A DNA stretch of 64,000 nt from Nocardioides cavernae (GCF_016907475.1 NZ_JAFBCA010000001.1:3844001-3908000), one strand, 5' to 3'. Positions 7,930 to 17,868 are shown, counted from the first letter of the stretch. Numbers and translations are program-made. Notes: generated by a model not told the origin, from the letters alone.

Positions 7930-8076
7930 TCAGCTGTGCTCGCGACCGCCACCGAAGGAGACCACGGCCAGCAGCAGGACGAGCAGCAGCCCCAGCACGA
8001 TGGCGCCCACGACGTAGGGGTGGACGGCAGGCTCGCTCTCGGCCTCGGCGGCCAGCGTGATGACGGTGCTCAGCAT
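7930..8076 (-). CDS. Small single-span membrane protein
   Basis: A 48-residue frame, [20 protein letters not shown] then a strongly hydrophobic helix ([19 protein letters not shown]) and a short polar tail. It sits between proA and nadD on the same strand. It ends four bases before the preferred nadD start, and a small membrane protein in this position would be part of the same transcript. Function unknown. Support comes from the clean membrane-protein pattern and tight spacing. Confidence 0.7.
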   Translation of the reverse strand: MLSTVITLAAEAESEPAVHPYVVGAIVLGLLLVLLLAVVSFGGGREHS

Positions 8077-8106
8077 GGCGCTCACCCTACCGGCACCGAT
8101 GCACGG

Positions 8107-9357
8107 TCACCTGACGTGGCCCTCGCCGACCACGACGTACTTGCTCGACGTCATCTCCGGCAGCCCCATCGGGCCGCGTGCGTGGAGCTTCTGGGTGGAG
8201 ATGCCGATCTCGGCACCGAAGCCGAACTCGCCGCCGTCGGTGAAGCGGGTGGAGGCGTTGACCATCACCGCCGCGGAGTCCACCGCGGCGACGAAGCGCC
8301 GGATGGTCGCCTGGTCGCGGGCCAGGATCGCCTCCGTGTGACCCGACGACCAGCGGCGGATGTGGGCGATCGCGCCCTCGACGTCGGGGACCACGGCGGC
8401 GGAGATCTCCAGGCCGAGGAACTCGGCGGCGTGGTCCTCGTCGGTCACGGGCACCACGTCGTCGTACTCCGCGAACGCGCTGTCGCCGTGGATGAGCACC
8501 CCGGACGCCTGCAGCGCCTCGACCACGGCGGGGAGGAACTCGTCGGCGACGTCCTCGTGCACGAGGAGCGACTCGGCGGCGTTGCAGACGCTGGTGCGGT
8601 GGGTCTTGGAGTTGAGCACGATCGCGAGCGCCTGCTCGAGGTCGGCCGAGGCGTCGACGTAGACGTGGCAGTTGCCGACGCCCGTCTCGATGACCGGCAC
8701 GGTCGACTCCTCGACCACGCTGCGGATCAGCCCCGCTCCCCCTCGCGGGATGAGCACGTCGACGAGGCCCCGGGCCCGCATCAGGGCCTTGACGCCGTCG
8801 TGGGTCTCCCCCGGTACGAGCTGTACGACGTCCTCCGGCAGGCCACTGCGCGCCACCGCACCGCGCATCGCCTCGACGATCGCGGCGTTGCTCGACCGGG
8901 CGCTGGAGGAGCCGCGCAGCAGCACGGCGTTGCCGGACTTCAGGCAGATCCCGGCCGCGTCTGCGGTGACGTTGGGGCGCGCCTCGTAGATCATCCCGAC
9001 CACGCCGAACGGCACCCGCACCTGCCGCAGCTCGAGTCCGTTGGCCAGCGTGCTGCCGCGCAGCACCTCCCCGACGGGGTCGGGCAGCCCGGCGACGTCA
9101 CGCAGGCCCTGCGCCATCGCCTCGAGGCGGGACTCGTCGAGCCGGAGGCGGTCGACGATGTTGGCAGGCGTGCCCGCGGCCTCGGCCCGGGCGACGTCCT
9201 CGGCGTTGGCCGCCAGGATCTCGGTCGACGAGGCGACCAGCGCGTCGGCCATCGCCCGCAGCGCCGCATCCTTGGTCGCCCGCGTGGCGGTGGCCAGCTC
9301 GTGGCTGGCCGTCCGGGCGCGACCGGCGACCTCGCGCACTGCCTCCTCGCTGCTCAT
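8107..9357 (-). CDS. proA: Glutamate-5-semialdehyde dehydrogenase (gamma-glutamyl phosphate reductase)
   Basis: A 416-residue NADPH enzyme, second step of proline synthesis from glutamate. Aldehyde-dehydrogenase-fold marks are [30 protein letters not shown], the cysteine-containing [15 protein letters not shown], and [14 protein letters not shown]. The product, glutamate semialdehyde, is also made by the nearby rocD. On the minus strand a TACGCT box lies seven bases before the ATG, suggesting a near-leaderless transcript. No proB is seen next to it within the window. Confidence 0.96.
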   Translation of the reverse strand: MSSEEAVREVAGRARTASHELATATRATKDAALRAMADALVASSTEILAANAEDVARAEAAGTPANIVDRLRLDESRLEAMAQGLRDVAGLPDPVGEVLRGSTLANGLELRQVRVPFGVVGMIYEARPNVTADAAGICLKSGNAVLLRGSSSARSSNAAIVEAMRGAVARSGLPEDVVQLVPGETHDGVKALMRARGLVDVLIPRGGAGLIRSVVEESTVPVIETGVGNCHVYVDASADLEQALAIVLNSKTHRTSVCNAAESLLVHEDVADEFLPAVVEALQASGVLIHGDSAFAEYDDVVPVTDEDHAAEFLGLEISAAVVPDVEGAIAHIRRWSSGHTEAILARDQATIRRFVAAVDSAAVMVNASTRFTDGGEFGFGAEIGISTQKLHARGPMGLPEMTSSKYVVVGEGHVR

Positions 9358-9395
9358 GCTGTCCAGCGTAGGGCGGGCGCACCTAGGGTGACGTC

Positions 9396-10940
9396 ATGTC
9401 TCGCATCACGGGGGTGATCGTCGCGTTGGCGACGACAGCGGCAGTCCTGACCGGCTCGACCTCGGGCGCCGCACCACCGTCCGCACCGGGGGGCGTCCCC
9501 GGGTTGGCCGACCTGCCACGCGAGATCGAGGGTGGCGTCGAGCTGACCCTCGCCGACGGCGACGTCTTCCGCGTCTGGGTCGACGAGGACTACCGCACCG
9601 TCTGGGGCAAGCGGTACGACGCCGCCACCCGGATGTGGGGCGGGCGCCAGGAGGTGCTGCGCGAGAAGGACCTCTCGTGCGGTGACGTCGACGCACGCAC
9701 GGCCAACGGCGCCGTGGCCGTGATGGCGAAGTGCGACCGCGGGAGCTATTCCGACGACCAGGCCCCCACCGCCTCCCACGCGCTGTGGTCCGCCGACACC
9801 GTCACCTGGTCGTCGTTCCTGCTCGAGGGCGAGGCGTACGACGAGCCCGGCATCTCCCCCGGCGGCAACCGGGCGGTGTGGCCCGAGTTCCACGGCTACG
9901 TCACCTGGGGCCCGGAGGGATTCACGCGGTACGCGTTCGAGGCACCGCGCGAGGAGTACACCACCACCGTCACGATCACCGACGACGCCCAGATCTCCTA
10001 CCTCTACGGCGCCCACGTGTCGCGCCGGCGGTGCGCGATGGTCGTCCTGACCCGCACCGGGGACGCCGCGCCGACGCGCCAGGAAGTCGAGGTCGACGAC
10101 TCCTGCCAGGACCGCAACTTCGCCAACGTCGACTCGAACACCGCCGTGTTCGGGGAGTTCGCCCTCCCCGCCTCCGTCGCCGTCATCTCGCGGCCCGACT
10201 CCTCGTCCCCCTGGGCGGTGACACGCGTGGCACCCCTCGACGCCCCCGGCCTCACCCTCGTCCAGCGGGGCCTCCGCACGGACATCTTCACGGCGCCCGG
10301 GGTCCCGCTCGTCGCCCTGGGTTCGCGCTCGGGCCGCAGGGTGCGGGCCCAGGTCTACGACCCGGTGGGCCAGGCCTGGGGTCCCGCGGTCTCGGTGCAC
10401 GAGTCGCGCACCCGGTGCCGCTGGGGCAGCAGCGAGACCGTCCAGCCCCTCGCGGTCCTCGTCGCGGTCGTCACGTGCGGGGGCAACAACGTCGCACTCA
10501 CCACCCGCGACGGCCTCGCCTGGCAGGCGCTGCGCATGGGCCCGCGCACGCTGGGCCAGTCAGCTGACGGCCGGTACGTCGCCGTACCGGGCCCGACCAG
10601 CACCCACGTCATCTCGCCCGAGCGTGGTGTCGTGACCCTGCCCGGCGGTGTCACCGGGAGGTGCGACGTCGTCGTGCCGGACGGTCCGGACGGAGCCGTG
10701 CAGCTCGTCGCGGGACAGCACTCGCGGAGGTGGCCGGTGCTCCTGCGTCACCTCTCCGCGGACGGGGCCTACCGCCTGGGGCGGTCCAGTGCGCCGACGG
10801 CCGGCAGGTGCGCCGGGACCGAGCAGTCCTGGGACCGGCCCAGCCGGTTCGAGATGGACAGCACCCGCATCGACCAGGGCCAGACCGTGGGGATCGTGCG
10901 GCGCGGCGACGGGTGGACGGTGCGGATCCAGCGCTGGTGA
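9396..10940 (+). CDS. Secreted protein of unknown function, beta-rich
   Basis: A 514-residue exported protein. Residues 1-25 form a signal peptide ([20 protein letters not shown] then SGAAP). The rest is rich in short repeated beta-strand blocks of the type W-x-x-x-x-L and has about eight scattered cysteines that could pair outside the cell. The look is of a beta-propeller, but I recognise no named family. The ATG is exactly six bases after TAGGGT (9384-9389), so the mRNA is probably leaderless. It is divergent from proA and convergent with etfA, with a strong terminator between. Confidence 0.7.
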   Translation: MSRITGVIVALATTAAVLTGSTSGAAPPSAPGGVPGLADLPREIEGGVELTLADGDVFRVWVDEDYRTVWGKRYDAATRMWGGRQEVLREKDLSCGDVDARTANGAVAVMAKCDRGSYSDDQAPTASHALWSADTVTWSSFLLEGEAYDEPGISPGGNRAVWPEFHGYVTWGPEGFTRYAFEAPREEYTTTVTITDDAQISYLYGAHVSRRRCAMVVLTRTGDAAPTRQEVEVDDSCQDRNFANVDSNTAVFGEFALPASVAVISRPDSSSPWAVTRVAPLDAPGLTLVQRGLRTDIFTAPGVPLVALGSRSGRRVRAQVYDPVGQAWGPAVSVHESRTRCRWGSSETVQPLAVLVAVVTCGGNNVALTTRDGLAWQALRMGPRTLGQSADGRYVAVPGPTSTHVISPERGVVTLPGGVTGRCDVVVPDGPDGAVQLVAGQHSRRWPVLLRHLSADGAYRLGRSSAPTAGRCAGTEQSWDRPSRFEMDSTRIDQGQTVGIVRRGDGWTVRIQRW

Positions 10941-10954
10941 CAGGTTGCGACGCA

Positions 10955-10988
10955 CGAACGCCCCCGGCCGGTCGGCCGGGGGCGTTCG
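10955..10988. terminator. Bidirectional hairpin terminator
   Basis: A perfect 16-bp inverted repeat (10955-10970 with 10973-10988) separated by two bases, between the convergent secreted-protein gene and etfA. It is very GC-rich and placed to stop transcription from both sides. Confidence 0.8.
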
Positions 10989-11004
10989 ACGTACGCGGTG
11001 CGGG

Positions 11005-11958
11005 TCAGCCCTTGCGCTCGGTGATCTTCTCCGTCGCGGCGGGCAGGACCGTGTGGAGGTCGCCCACGACGCCGAAGTCGACAAGCTCGAAGATCGGCGC
11101 CTCGGGGTCCTTGTTGACCGCGACGATGGTCTTCGACGTCTGCATGCCGGCGCGGTGCTGGATCGCACCCGAGATGCCGTTGGCGACGTAGAGCTGCGGC
11201 GAGACCGTCTTGCCGGTCTGGCCGACCTGGAACGCGTGCGGCATCCAACCGGAGTCGACCGCGGCACGCGAGGCGCCCACGGCCGCGCCGAGCGAGTCCG
11301 CGAAGCCCTCGACCGGCTCGAAGTTGCCGCCCGTGCCACGACCACCGGAGACCACGATCGCGGCCTCGGTGAGCTCCGGGCGACCCGTGGACTGACGCGG
11401 CTGGGTGGCCACGACCTGCGCCGTCTTCGCGACGTCGCTGATGGTCGCGGCGAATGCCTCCACTGTGGCCGCGCCGTCGGCCTCCTCGGGGGCGGCCGAG
11501 TTGGGCTTGACGGTGATGATCGGCGTGCCCTGGGTGACCTTCGCCTGCACGGTGTAGTTGCCCGCGAACACGCTCTGCGTGGTCACGCCCGAGTCGGCGA
11601 CGTCGACGGCGTCGGTGATCAGGCCCGAGCCCAGCTTGATCGCCAGGCGACCGGCGACCTCCTTGTTCTCGAACGTCGACGGGAGCAGGATCGCGGCGGG
11701 GCTGCTCTTCTCGGCGAGCTGCTGCAGCGCCTCGGCCTTCGGCGCGACGAGGTAGCCCTTGATCTGGGCGTCGTCGACGACGTAGACCTTCGCGGCGCCG
11801 TACTTCTTGACCTTCTCCGCCACGGCGTCGCCCTGCTCGGGCGAGCCGAAGAACACCGCGGACGGCTCGCCGAGACGGCGCGCGATCGTGAGCAGCTCGT
11901 AGGTGGGCTTCTTGACCTCGCCGTCGGCGTGGTCGACTACAACAAGAACCTCAGACAT
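11005..11958 (-). CDS. etfA: Electron transfer flavoprotein alpha subunit
   Basis: A 317-residue FAD-binding subunit of ETF, which collects electrons from acyl-CoA dehydrogenases and passes them toward the quinone pool. The C-terminal FAD domain shows [39 protein letters not shown] and [19 protein letters not shown]. The start [15 protein letters not shown] (ATG 11958) lies 13 bases after the etfB stop, so they form an etfBA operon. With the nearby enoyl-CoA hydratase it serves fatty-acid oxidation. Confidence 0.95.
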   Translation of the reverse strand: MSEVLVVVDHADGEVKKPTYELLTIARRLGEPSAVFFGSPEQGDAVAEKVKKYGAAKVYVVDDAQIKGYLVAPKAEALQQLAEKSSPAAILLPSTFENKEVAGRLAIKLGSGLITDAVDVADSGVTTQSVFAGNYTVQAKVTQGTPIITVKPNSAAPEEADGAATVEAFAATISDVAKTAQVVATQPRQSTGRPELTEAAIVVSGGRGTGGNFEPVEGFADSLGAAVGASRAAVDSGWMPHAFQVGQTGKTVSPQLYVANGISGAIQHRAGMQTSKTIVAVNKDPEAPIFELVDFGVVGDLHTVLPAATEKITERKG

Positions 11959-11971
11959 GTCGACAAGCTCC

Positions 11972-12772
11972 TCAGATGAACTTCTTGGACGCGAGGAACT
12001 CGACCAGCGCACCGGCGCCCGAGCCGTCCTCGTCGGTGACGATCTCGCCGGCGGTGCGCGGCGGGCGGGCGGTGGTGTCCTCGACCTGCGTGTAGGCCAC
12101 CGACAGGCCGACCTGGTCGGCGTCGAGGCCCAGGTCGCTCAGCGACCACGTCTCGAGCGGCTTCTTCTTGGCCGCCATGATGCCCTTGAACGACGGGTAG
12201 CGGGCCTCGCCCGACTGGTCGGTCACCGACAGCACGATCGGCAGGGTCGCGCCGATGACCTCGGTCGAGCCCTCGTTGTCACGCTTGATCCGGACCTGGT
12301 CGCCCTGCGACTCCACGACCGAGGCCAGCGTCACCTGGGGCATGCCGAGGCGCTCGGCCAGCATCGCCGGCACGACCGAGCCCGACGCGTCGGTGGACGC
12401 CATCCCGCAGATCACGAGGTCGGCGCCGGTGTCGGCCTTGATCTTCTCGATGGCCTTGGCGAGCACCAGCGAGGTGCCGAGGTAGTCGGAGCCCGCGATC
12501 GCGTCATCGACGACGTGGACACCGGAGTCGGCACCCATCTGCAGCGACTTGCGCACCGCGTCGACCGCCTTCTCCGGACCCACGGTCAGCGCGGTGACGG
12601 TGATCTCCTCACCCTCGCGCTTCTCACGGAACTGCAGCGCCTGCTCCACGGCGTACTCATCGAGCTCGGACAGCAGGCCGTCGACGCCAACGCGGTCGAC
12701 GGTGTTGTCGTCCTCGAACTTGCGATCACCGGTGGCGTCCGGCACGTACTTCACACAGACAACAATGTTCAT
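11972..12772 (-). CDS. etfB: Electron transfer flavoprotein beta subunit
   Basis: A 266-residue partner of EtfA. It starts MNIVVCVKYVPDATGDRKFE and contains the ETF-beta signature region around VIGATLPIVLSVTDQSGEAR with the AKKKPLETW segment that contacts dehydrogenases. The normal length for the family is about 260. It is the first gene of the etfBA pair. The 141-bp gap upstream has no recognisable gene; it contains GTCGGTCAGTGCCGAC, an imperfect palindrome that might be a regulator site. Confidence 0.95.
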   Translation of the reverse strand: MNIVVCVKYVPDATGDRKFEDDNTVDRVGVDGLLSELDEYAVEQALQFREKREGEEITVTALTVGPEKAVDAVRKSLQMGADSGVHVVDDAIAGSDYLGTSLVLAKAIEKIKADTGADLVICGMASTDASGSVVPAMLAERLGMPQVTLASVVESQGDQVRIKRDNEGSTEVIGATLPIVLSVTDQSGEARYPSFKGIMAAKKKPLETWSLSDLGLDADQVGLSVAYTQVEDTTARPPRTAGEIVTDEDGSGAGALVEFLASKKFI

Positions 12773-12913
12773 GGTGGTGTGGCCTCGCGGCCCCTCCTGT
12801 GCACTCGGATGTGGCTATGAGGTTACTGGTCGGTCAGTGCCGACCGGAATGGCGTTCCGGGTGCGGTCGCTCACAGTGGCGCTGTCACGGTCAGCGGCCG
12901 GCCCGGGCATGCG

Positions 12914-13216
12914 TCAGGGCTTGATCACGCGGTAGAGGACGCGACCGGCCACGAGCCAGGCGATGGCGGCGAGGCCCCAGTTGAAGAGCGCGTTCTTGAC
13001 CTCGGCGCCCTCCCCGCGGAACTGCTTGATCCCGTCCTGGCGGGAGAACACGTCGAGGTCCGCCCACGAGGCGGCCGTGAGGACTGCGTCGACGAGCTCG
13101 TTGGACCTGTTGGCGTCCAGCGCGATCAGCAGCGCCCCCGCTGCGAGCACCAGCGCCGCGAGCGCGCACGCCAGCCACACCAGCTGGGCGAGCGTCGCCC
13201 GGATCTTCGTTGCCAC
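12914..13216 (-). CDS. Small two-span membrane protein
   Basis: A 100-residue protein with one long hydrophobic segment near the N terminus (WLACALAALVLAAGALLIAL) and a second near the C terminus (NWGLAAIAWLVAGRVLYRV). The polar middle (SRQDGIKQFRGEGAEVKN) would lie on one face. I do not recognise the family. It sits 30 bp downstream of the enoyl-CoA hydratase gene on the same strand and may be transcribed with it. Confidence 0.7.
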   Translation of the reverse strand: MATKIRATLAQLVWLACALAALVLAAGALLIALDANRSNELVDAVLTAASWADLDVFSRQDGIKQFRGEGAEVKNALFNWGLAAIAWLVAGRVLYRVIKP

Positions 13217-13246
13217 GTGGTGGTCTTCCTCTCGTCCCGGGGCCGC

Positions 13247-14023
13247 TCAGCGGCCCACGAAGGTTGCCTTGCCCGGTCCGTTCTCAACGAACGAGGTGAT
13301 GCCGCGGGTACGGTCCTCGGTCGCAAAGACTCCGGCGAACTGCTGGCGCTCGATCTCCAGGCCGGTGTCGAGGTCGACCTCGCTGCCCCGGTCGATGCAC
13401 TCCTTGGCGGCCCGGACGGCCAGCGCGGCGGCGCCGCTGAACTGGGCGGCGTACGCCACCGACTCCTCGAGCACCTTGTCCGCCGGGACGACCCGGTCGA
13501 CCATCCCGATCCGCAGCGCCTCGTCGGCCTTGACGAAGCGTCCGGTGAAGATGATGTCCTTCGCCCGCGACGTGCCGACCAGCCGGGCGAGCCGCTGCGT
13601 GCCGCCGGCCCCGGGGATGATGCCGAGCAGCACCTCGGGCTGGCCGAGGACGGCGTCCTCAGCGGCGAAGCGCAGGTCGGCGGCGAGGGCGAGCTCGCAG
13701 CCCCCGCCCAGGGCGTAGCCGTTGACCGCCGCGACGACCGGCTTGGGGATCCGCGCGATCGCGGTGGTGGCCGAGCTCACCGAGGCGGAGACCTTGACCA
13801 TGTCGGAGTAGGTCAGGTCGGCCATCTCCTTGACGTCGTTGCCCGCGGCGAAGACGCGCTCGCCGCCCCAGATCACCACGGAGCGCACGTCGTCGCGCTC
13901 GGTCAGCTCGGCGGCGGCCTCGCGCAGGTCGGCCTGGACCTGGACGCTGATCGCGTTCATCTTCGGCCGGTCCAGCCGCAGGACTGCGACCCCGTCGGTC
14001 ACGTCGATCGAGACGAACTCCAT
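13247..14023 (-). CDS. Enoyl-CoA hydratase/isomerase family protein
   Basis: A 258-residue crotonase-fold enzyme that hydrates 2-enoyl-CoA in beta-oxidation or a related pathway. Visible are the oxyanion-hole segments ERVFAAGNDVKEMADL and NGYALGGGCELALAADLRFA, and both catalytic-type acids in the GQPEVLLGIIPGAGGTQRL stretch (E and the following glycine-rich loop). The start MEFVSIDVTDGV (ATG 14023) follows AAGGAG at a good distance. Location next to etfBA suggests fatty-acid catabolism; the exact substrate is unknown. Confidence 0.9.
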   Translation of the reverse strand: MEFVSIDVTDGVAVLRLDRPKMNAISVQVQADLREAAAELTERDDVRSVVIWGGERVFAAGNDVKEMADLTYSDMVKVSASVSSATTAIARIPKPVVAAVNGYALGGGCELALAADLRFAAEDAVLGQPEVLLGIIPGAGGTQRLARLVGTSRAKDIIFTGRFVKADEALRIGMVDRVVPADKVLEESVAYAAQFSGAAALAVRAAKECIDRGSEVDLDTGLEIERQQFAGVFATEDRTRGITSFVENGPGKATFVGR

Positions 14024-14046
14024 GGTGGCTCCTTGTCGCGTGGGAC

Positions 14047-14089
14047 GGCGTCGTGGGTGGCGTCGCGGTTGGCGTCGCGGTTGGCGTGG
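14047..14089. repeat. 12-bp tandem repeat in the divergent promoter region
   Basis: About 3.6 units of GGCGTCGCGGTT (14047-14058 with two changes, 14059-14070, 14071-14082, partial 14083-14089), between the enoyl-CoA hydratase start and glgX. It could be binding sites or simply slippage. Confidence 0.7.
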
Positions 14090-14129
14090 TGCGAGGCGCA
14101 TTGTGCCGTGCCGGGACTGTGCCACCACA

Positions 14130-16316
14130 ATGGCTCGCGTGACACCGCCCCCCGAGACGAGCGCAGTCTGGAACCACGACGGCGAGACCATGGCGGTCTG
14201 GCCGGGTCGCAACCACCCCCTGGGCGCGACGTGGTCGCGGGAGTCGACCAACTTCGCGGTGTACGCCCCCGAGGCACGAGCGATGTGGGTGTGCCTGTTC
14301 GACGAGGACGGTGTCGAGACGCGCCACCGGCTCACCGAGCAAGCACTGGGCGTGTGGCACGGCGCCGTCCCCGGTGTGGCCCGTGGCGCGCGCTACGGCT
14401 ACCGCGCGGACGGGCCGTGGGACCCCGAGGCCGGCCTGCGGTTCAACCCCGCCAAGCTGCTGCTCGACCCGTACGGCAGGGCCGTGTCGGGCGACCTCGT
14501 GGTCGACAAGGCCATCTTCGGCTACGTCAAGGACGACCCCGCGACCCGCAGCGACCTCGACTCCGCGCCGTACATCCCCCGCAGCGTCGTCGTCCACGAC
14601 GACTTCCAGTGGGGACCGGACACCTCGCCGCACCGCCGCTGGCGCGACACCGTGATCTACGAGATGCACGTCAAGGGGATGACCGCGCTGCACGACCGGG
14701 TGCCCGAGGAGCTCCGGGGGACGTACGCCGGACTGGCGGCGCCGGCCGTGACCGCGTACCTCAAGGACCTCGGCGTGACGGCGGTCGAGCTGCTGCCCGT
14801 GCACCAGTTCTTCTCCGAGCCGGCCCTCGCCGAGCGGGGCCTGGTCAACTACTGGGGCTACAACTCGCTGTGCTACTTCGCCCCGCACAACGCGTATTCC
14901 GCTGCCGGCGACCGCGGCCAGCAGGTCACCGAGTTCAAGCAGATGGTCAAGGACTTCCACCTCGCCGGGCTCGAGGTCATCCTCGACGTGGTCTACAACC
15001 ACACCGCCGAGGCGGGCCCCCGCGGGCCGACGCTCAGCTTCCGCGGCCTCGACGACCGCGGCTACTACCAGCGCGTGGTGCCGCCGGCGACGAAGCCGGG
15101 CCAGGCCCCCGAGCCGGTGCGCTACTGGGACGTCACCGGCTGCGGCAACACCGTCGACGCCACCCACACGCAGAGCCTGCGGATGATCCTCGACTCGCTG
15201 CGCTACTGGGTCACCGAGATGCACGTCGACGGCTTCCGCTTCGACCTGATGAGCGCGCTGACCCGCACCGACCAGGTCGTCGACATGGGCTCCCACCTGC
15301 TCACCGCGATCGGGCAGGACCCCGTGCTCCGCCACGTGAAGCTGATCGCCGAGCCGTGGGACGCGTCGATGGACGGCTACCGCGTCGGGGAGTTCCCGCC
15401 GCCGTGGGTCGAGTGGAACGACCAGTTCCGCGACACGGTGCGCGACTTCTGGCGCGGCCACTCCCGCGGCGTACGGACCGTCGCGACCCGGCTGGCCGGG
15501 TCGAGCGACCTCTACGCCGACGACGGCCGGTCCCCCTACGCCTCGGTCAACTTCATCACCGCCCACGACGGCTTCACGCTGCGCGACCTCGTGTCGTACA
15601 ACGACAAGCACAACGAGGAGAACGGCGAGGACAACCGCGACGGCACCGACAACAACCGGTCGTGGAACTGCGGCGTCGAGGGTGAGACCGACGACCCGGA
15701 GATCATCGCGCTGCGTCGTCGCCAGGCGGCCAACCTGATGGCGACGCTGTGCTTCTCCAGCGGCGTCCCGATGCTCACCGCCGGCGACGAGCGCGGACGC
15801 ACGCAGGGCGGCAACAACAATGCCTACGGCCAGGACAACGAGACCTCGTGGATCGACTGGCGCCCCGACGACGCGTGGCTCGACGTCTACGAGATCACCA
15901 AGACCGCGCTGCGGCTGCGGCGCGAGCACCCGGCGCTGCGGCAGCGGCACTGGTTCGAGGGGCGGCCCACGATCAAGGGCGGCATCAAGGACCTCGTCTG
16001 GGTGCACCCGAGCGGCCACGAGATGACGGTCGACGACTGGAACGACGACAGCATCCGCACGATCGGGATGTTCCTCAACGGGGCTCCCCTGCGTTCACCC
16101 GGCCCGCACGGCGAGCAGGTGCGCGACCGCTCGTTCATGATCTGGCTCAACTCCGGCGTCGACGACGTCGAGCTGGTGCTGCCGGCCAACCAGTGGGTCC
16201 ACCACGGCGAGGTCGTCCTGTCGACCAACACCGACGTCGCCGTCGGCACCCCGGTGGTCGCGGGCGGGACGATGGCACTGCAGGCGCGCTCGGTCCTGGT
16301 GCTGCGCCAGACCTGA
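14130..16316 (+). CDS. glgX: Glycogen debranching protein GlgX (isoamylase type)
   Basis: A 728-residue GH13 enzyme that removes short alpha-1,6 branches from glycogen after phosphorylase action. An N-terminal CBM48-like region (HPLGATWSRESTNFAVYAPE) is followed by the TIM barrel. Key motifs are VILDVVYNHT, DGFRFDLMSAL (nucleophile D372), a glutamate in LIAEPWD, and FITAHDGFTLRDLVSYNDKHN. The start was placed at ATG 14130, with GTG 14139 as an alternative. A 7-bp inverted repeat (14099-14105 with 14126-14132) covers the start and may be an operator. It works with GlgP and the GlgE pathway encoded 5-19 kb away. Confidence 0.94.
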   Translation: MARVTPPPETSAVWNHDGETMAVWPGRNHPLGATWSRESTNFAVYAPEARAMWVCLFDEDGVETRHRLTEQALGVWHGAVPGVARGARYGYRADGPWDPEAGLRFNPAKLLLDPYGRAVSGDLVVDKAIFGYVKDDPATRSDLDSAPYIPRSVVVHDDFQWGPDTSPHRRWRDTVIYEMHVKGMTALHDRVPEELRGTYAGLAAPAVTAYLKDLGVTAVELLPVHQFFSEPALAERGLVNYWGYNSLCYFAPHNAYSAAGDRGQQVTEFKQMVKDFHLAGLEVILDVVYNHTAEAGPRGPTLSFRGLDDRGYYQRVVPPATKPGQAPEPVRYWDVTGCGNTVDATHTQSLRMILDSLRYWVTEMHVDGFRFDLMSALTRTDQVVDMGSHLLTAIGQDPVLRHVKLIAEPWDASMDGYRVGEFPPPWVEWNDQFRDTVRDFWRGHSRGVRTVATRLAGSSDLYADDGRSPYASVNFITAHDGFTLRDLVSYNDKHNEENGEDNRDGTDNNRSWNCGVEGETDDPEIIALRRRQAANLMATLCFSSGVPMLTAGDERGRTQGGNNNAYGQDNETSWIDWRPDDAWLDVYEITKTALRLRREHPALRQRHWFEGRPTIKGGIKDLVWVHPSGHEMTVDDWNDDSIRTIGMFLNGAPLRSPGPHGEQVRDRSFMIWLNSGVDDVELVLPANQWVHHGEVVLSTNTDVAVGTPVVAGGTMALQARSVLVLRQT

Positions 16317-16330
16317 GCCCCGCCCGGAGG

Positions 16331-17239
16331 TCAGGCGGGGGCGCCCATCCACTCCATCGGGTCACCGGCGTCGAGGTCCGTGATGCCGAGGTTCTCGAAG
16401 GCACCCAGCACCACGAGGCGTCGTACGGCGGCGAAGGTGAGCACGTGCGCCACCATCCCGCCGTAGGTGAAGACCCGCGGCGTCTCGCAGGTGACGTCGA
16501 CGAAGGTGTCGTCGAGACGGCCCTCGTCGATCGTCGTACGGACCTGCTCGAGGAAGGCGGGGCCCTCCTCGGCGAGCTCGCGCCGCAGCGTGCTGAGCGA
16601 CTTGCCGCGCTCCTGGTCCCAGTCGTAGGACCGCTGGTCGACGGCGGCGTTCCACTGGGCGAGCTGCCCGACGAGCCGGCCGAGCACGGAGCGGATGGTC
16701 ATGTCGTCGTCGATGGTGCCGATCGGCACCTCGATCGCGGCGTCGAGCTGCTCGTCGGTGAGCCGGGTCGCCCGGTCGATCATCTCGCCGGTCAGCCAGA
16801 CGTGGTGCTCGATCATGCGCGTCATCAGGTCCATCGGGGTCACCTTTCGTGAGGTCGGCAGCCGCAGGCTGCCGGGCGGGTGGAAGTGCACGCCGCTCGG
16901 ACCCTCGATCTGGGTGCGGGTGGGGTGCTGACGCCAACGGCTCGGCGCGATGCCGTACTCCCGCGCGAACGCCCGGGTGAACGCCTCGTGCGAGCCGTAA
17001 CCGGCCTCGAACGCGACGTCGACCACCTGCTCGTCGCCCGTCAGCAGGCGGTACGCCGCGCGCTCCAGCAGCAGCCTCCGGCGCATCCGCTCCGGCGGCT
17101 CACCGCCCGCCGCCGACACGACGCGAGCGAGGTGGAAGCGGGAGAGGTGGAGCCGACGCGCCCGTTCGTCGCCGCCCAGGTCGAGGGTCTCGGCCAGGGT
17201 GGCGAGGAACTCGGCGAAGGTGTCGGCCGCTGTCGTCAT
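16331..17239 (-). CDS. AraC-type DNA-binding domain fused to a DinB-like domain
   Basis: A 302-residue two-domain protein. Residues about 25-105 form an AraC double helix-turn-helix (LHLSRFHLARVVSAAGGEPP, then EQVVDVAFEAGYGSHEAFTR). From about residue 135 (MDLMTRMIEHHVWLTGEMID) a four-helix DinB/DUF664-like bundle follows. The histidine pair at the start and HVLTFAAVRRLV near the end are typical of its metal site. ATG 17239 was preferred to the GTG nine bases upstream because GAGGG lies eight bases before it. It may sense a small molecule or thiol through the DinB part and regulate transcription; the target is unknown. Confidence 0.85.
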   Translation of the reverse strand: MTTAADTFAEFLATLAETLDLGGDERARRLHLSRFHLARVVSAAGGEPPERMRRRLLLERAAYRLLTGDEQVVDVAFEAGYGSHEAFTRAFAREYGIAPSRWRQHPTRTQIEGPSGVHFHPPGSLRLPTSRKVTPMDLMTRMIEHHVWLTGEMIDRATRLTDEQLDAAIEVPIGTIDDDMTIRSVLGRLVGQLAQWNAAVDQRSYDWDQERGKSLSTLRRELAEEGPAFLEQVRTTIDEGRLDDTFVDVTCETPRVFTYGGMVAHVLTFAAVRRLVVLGAFENLGITDLDAGDPMEWMGAPA

Positions 17240-17302
17240 GACCACCACCCTCGCCCGCGACGAGGCCGCGCACTTGATCGCACGTGCGCAGTCTGCACCC
17301 GC

Positions 17303-17815
17303 TCAGGCGGGCCGTGCTTCCGTGGCTGCCTCCACCCCCGCCTCCACCCCCGCATCCACCGCCGCCTTCGCGGCCCCGATCACCTCGGTGAGGCGGTCGC
17401 GGAGGTCCAGCAGCTCGTCGAGCTCCATCCCCAGCCGCTGGAGGATCGTGCCGGGCACCTCGAGCGCCTGCGTCCGCAGGTCGCGGCCGCGGTCCGTCAG
17501 GGCCACCGCGAGGCTGCGCTCGTCCGCAGGGTTGCGGTCCCGACGCACCAGGCCGGCCGCCTCGAGCCGCCGGAGCAGCCGCGAGAGCGTGGCCGGGTCG
17601 AGCTCGAGCCGACGGCTGAGCTCGGTCACGGACAACGGCTCCCCGCCCCAGAGCGCCAGCATCACGAGGTACTGCGGGTGGGTGAGCCCCATCGGCTCGA
17701 GCACCGGCCGGTAGACCGAGATGACCGTGCGGGACGCCACCGCGAGGGCGAAGCAGACCTGTCGTTCGAGGGCGAGGGGGTCGTCGAGGTCGTCGATTCG
17801 GCGGGGCTCGGACAT
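17303..17815 (-). CDS. MarR/OhrR-like transcriptional regulator
   Basis: A 170-residue winged-helix regulator. It carries the OhrR-type N-terminal motif RQVCFALAVASR with a cysteine at position 21 that corresponds to the peroxide-sensing Cys15 of Bacillus OhrR. The first partner tyrosine is kept (Y35) but the second (Bacillus Y40) is H46, in LTHPQYL. The winged helix is at ELSRRLELDPATLSRLLRRL. The alanine/valine-rich tail is an extra. A palindromic site lies in the 53-bp gap to the divergent membrane-protein gene. It is probably a redox-sensing repressor, but no ohr gene is adjacent. Confidence 0.85.
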   Translation of the reverse strand: MSEPRRIDDLDDPLALERQVCFALAVASRTVISVYRPVLEPMGLTHPQYLVMLALWGGEPLSVTELSRRLELDPATLSRLLRRLEAAGLVRRDRNPADERSLAVALTDRGRDLRTQALEVPGTILQRLGMELDELLDLRDRLTEVIGAAKAAVDAGVEAGVEAATEARPA

Positions 17816-17829
17816 TCCGTTAGCCTAGC

Positions 17830-17852
17830 AATCGTTGTCACAGCAAACGATT
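17830..17852. promoter_or_regulatory. Palindromic operator for the OhrR-like regulator
   Basis: AATCGTT (17830-17836) and its perfect inverse AACGATT (17846-17852) are separated by nine bases in the short gap between the divergent regulator and membrane-protein genes. Position and symmetry fit autoregulation by a MarR-family dimer. Confidence 0.65.
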
Positions 17853-17868
17853 CGTGAGAGAGGCTCGC

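Noticed and set aside
12773..12913. Possible riboswitch or small RNA upstream of etfB
   Set aside because: Only an imperfect palindrome is visible; no known riboswitch core could be recognised.
13659..16019. 786-residue antisense frame opposite glgX
   Set aside because: It lies opposite a clear GH13 enzyme and has no domain or codon pattern of its own; typical shadow frame in GC-rich DNA.
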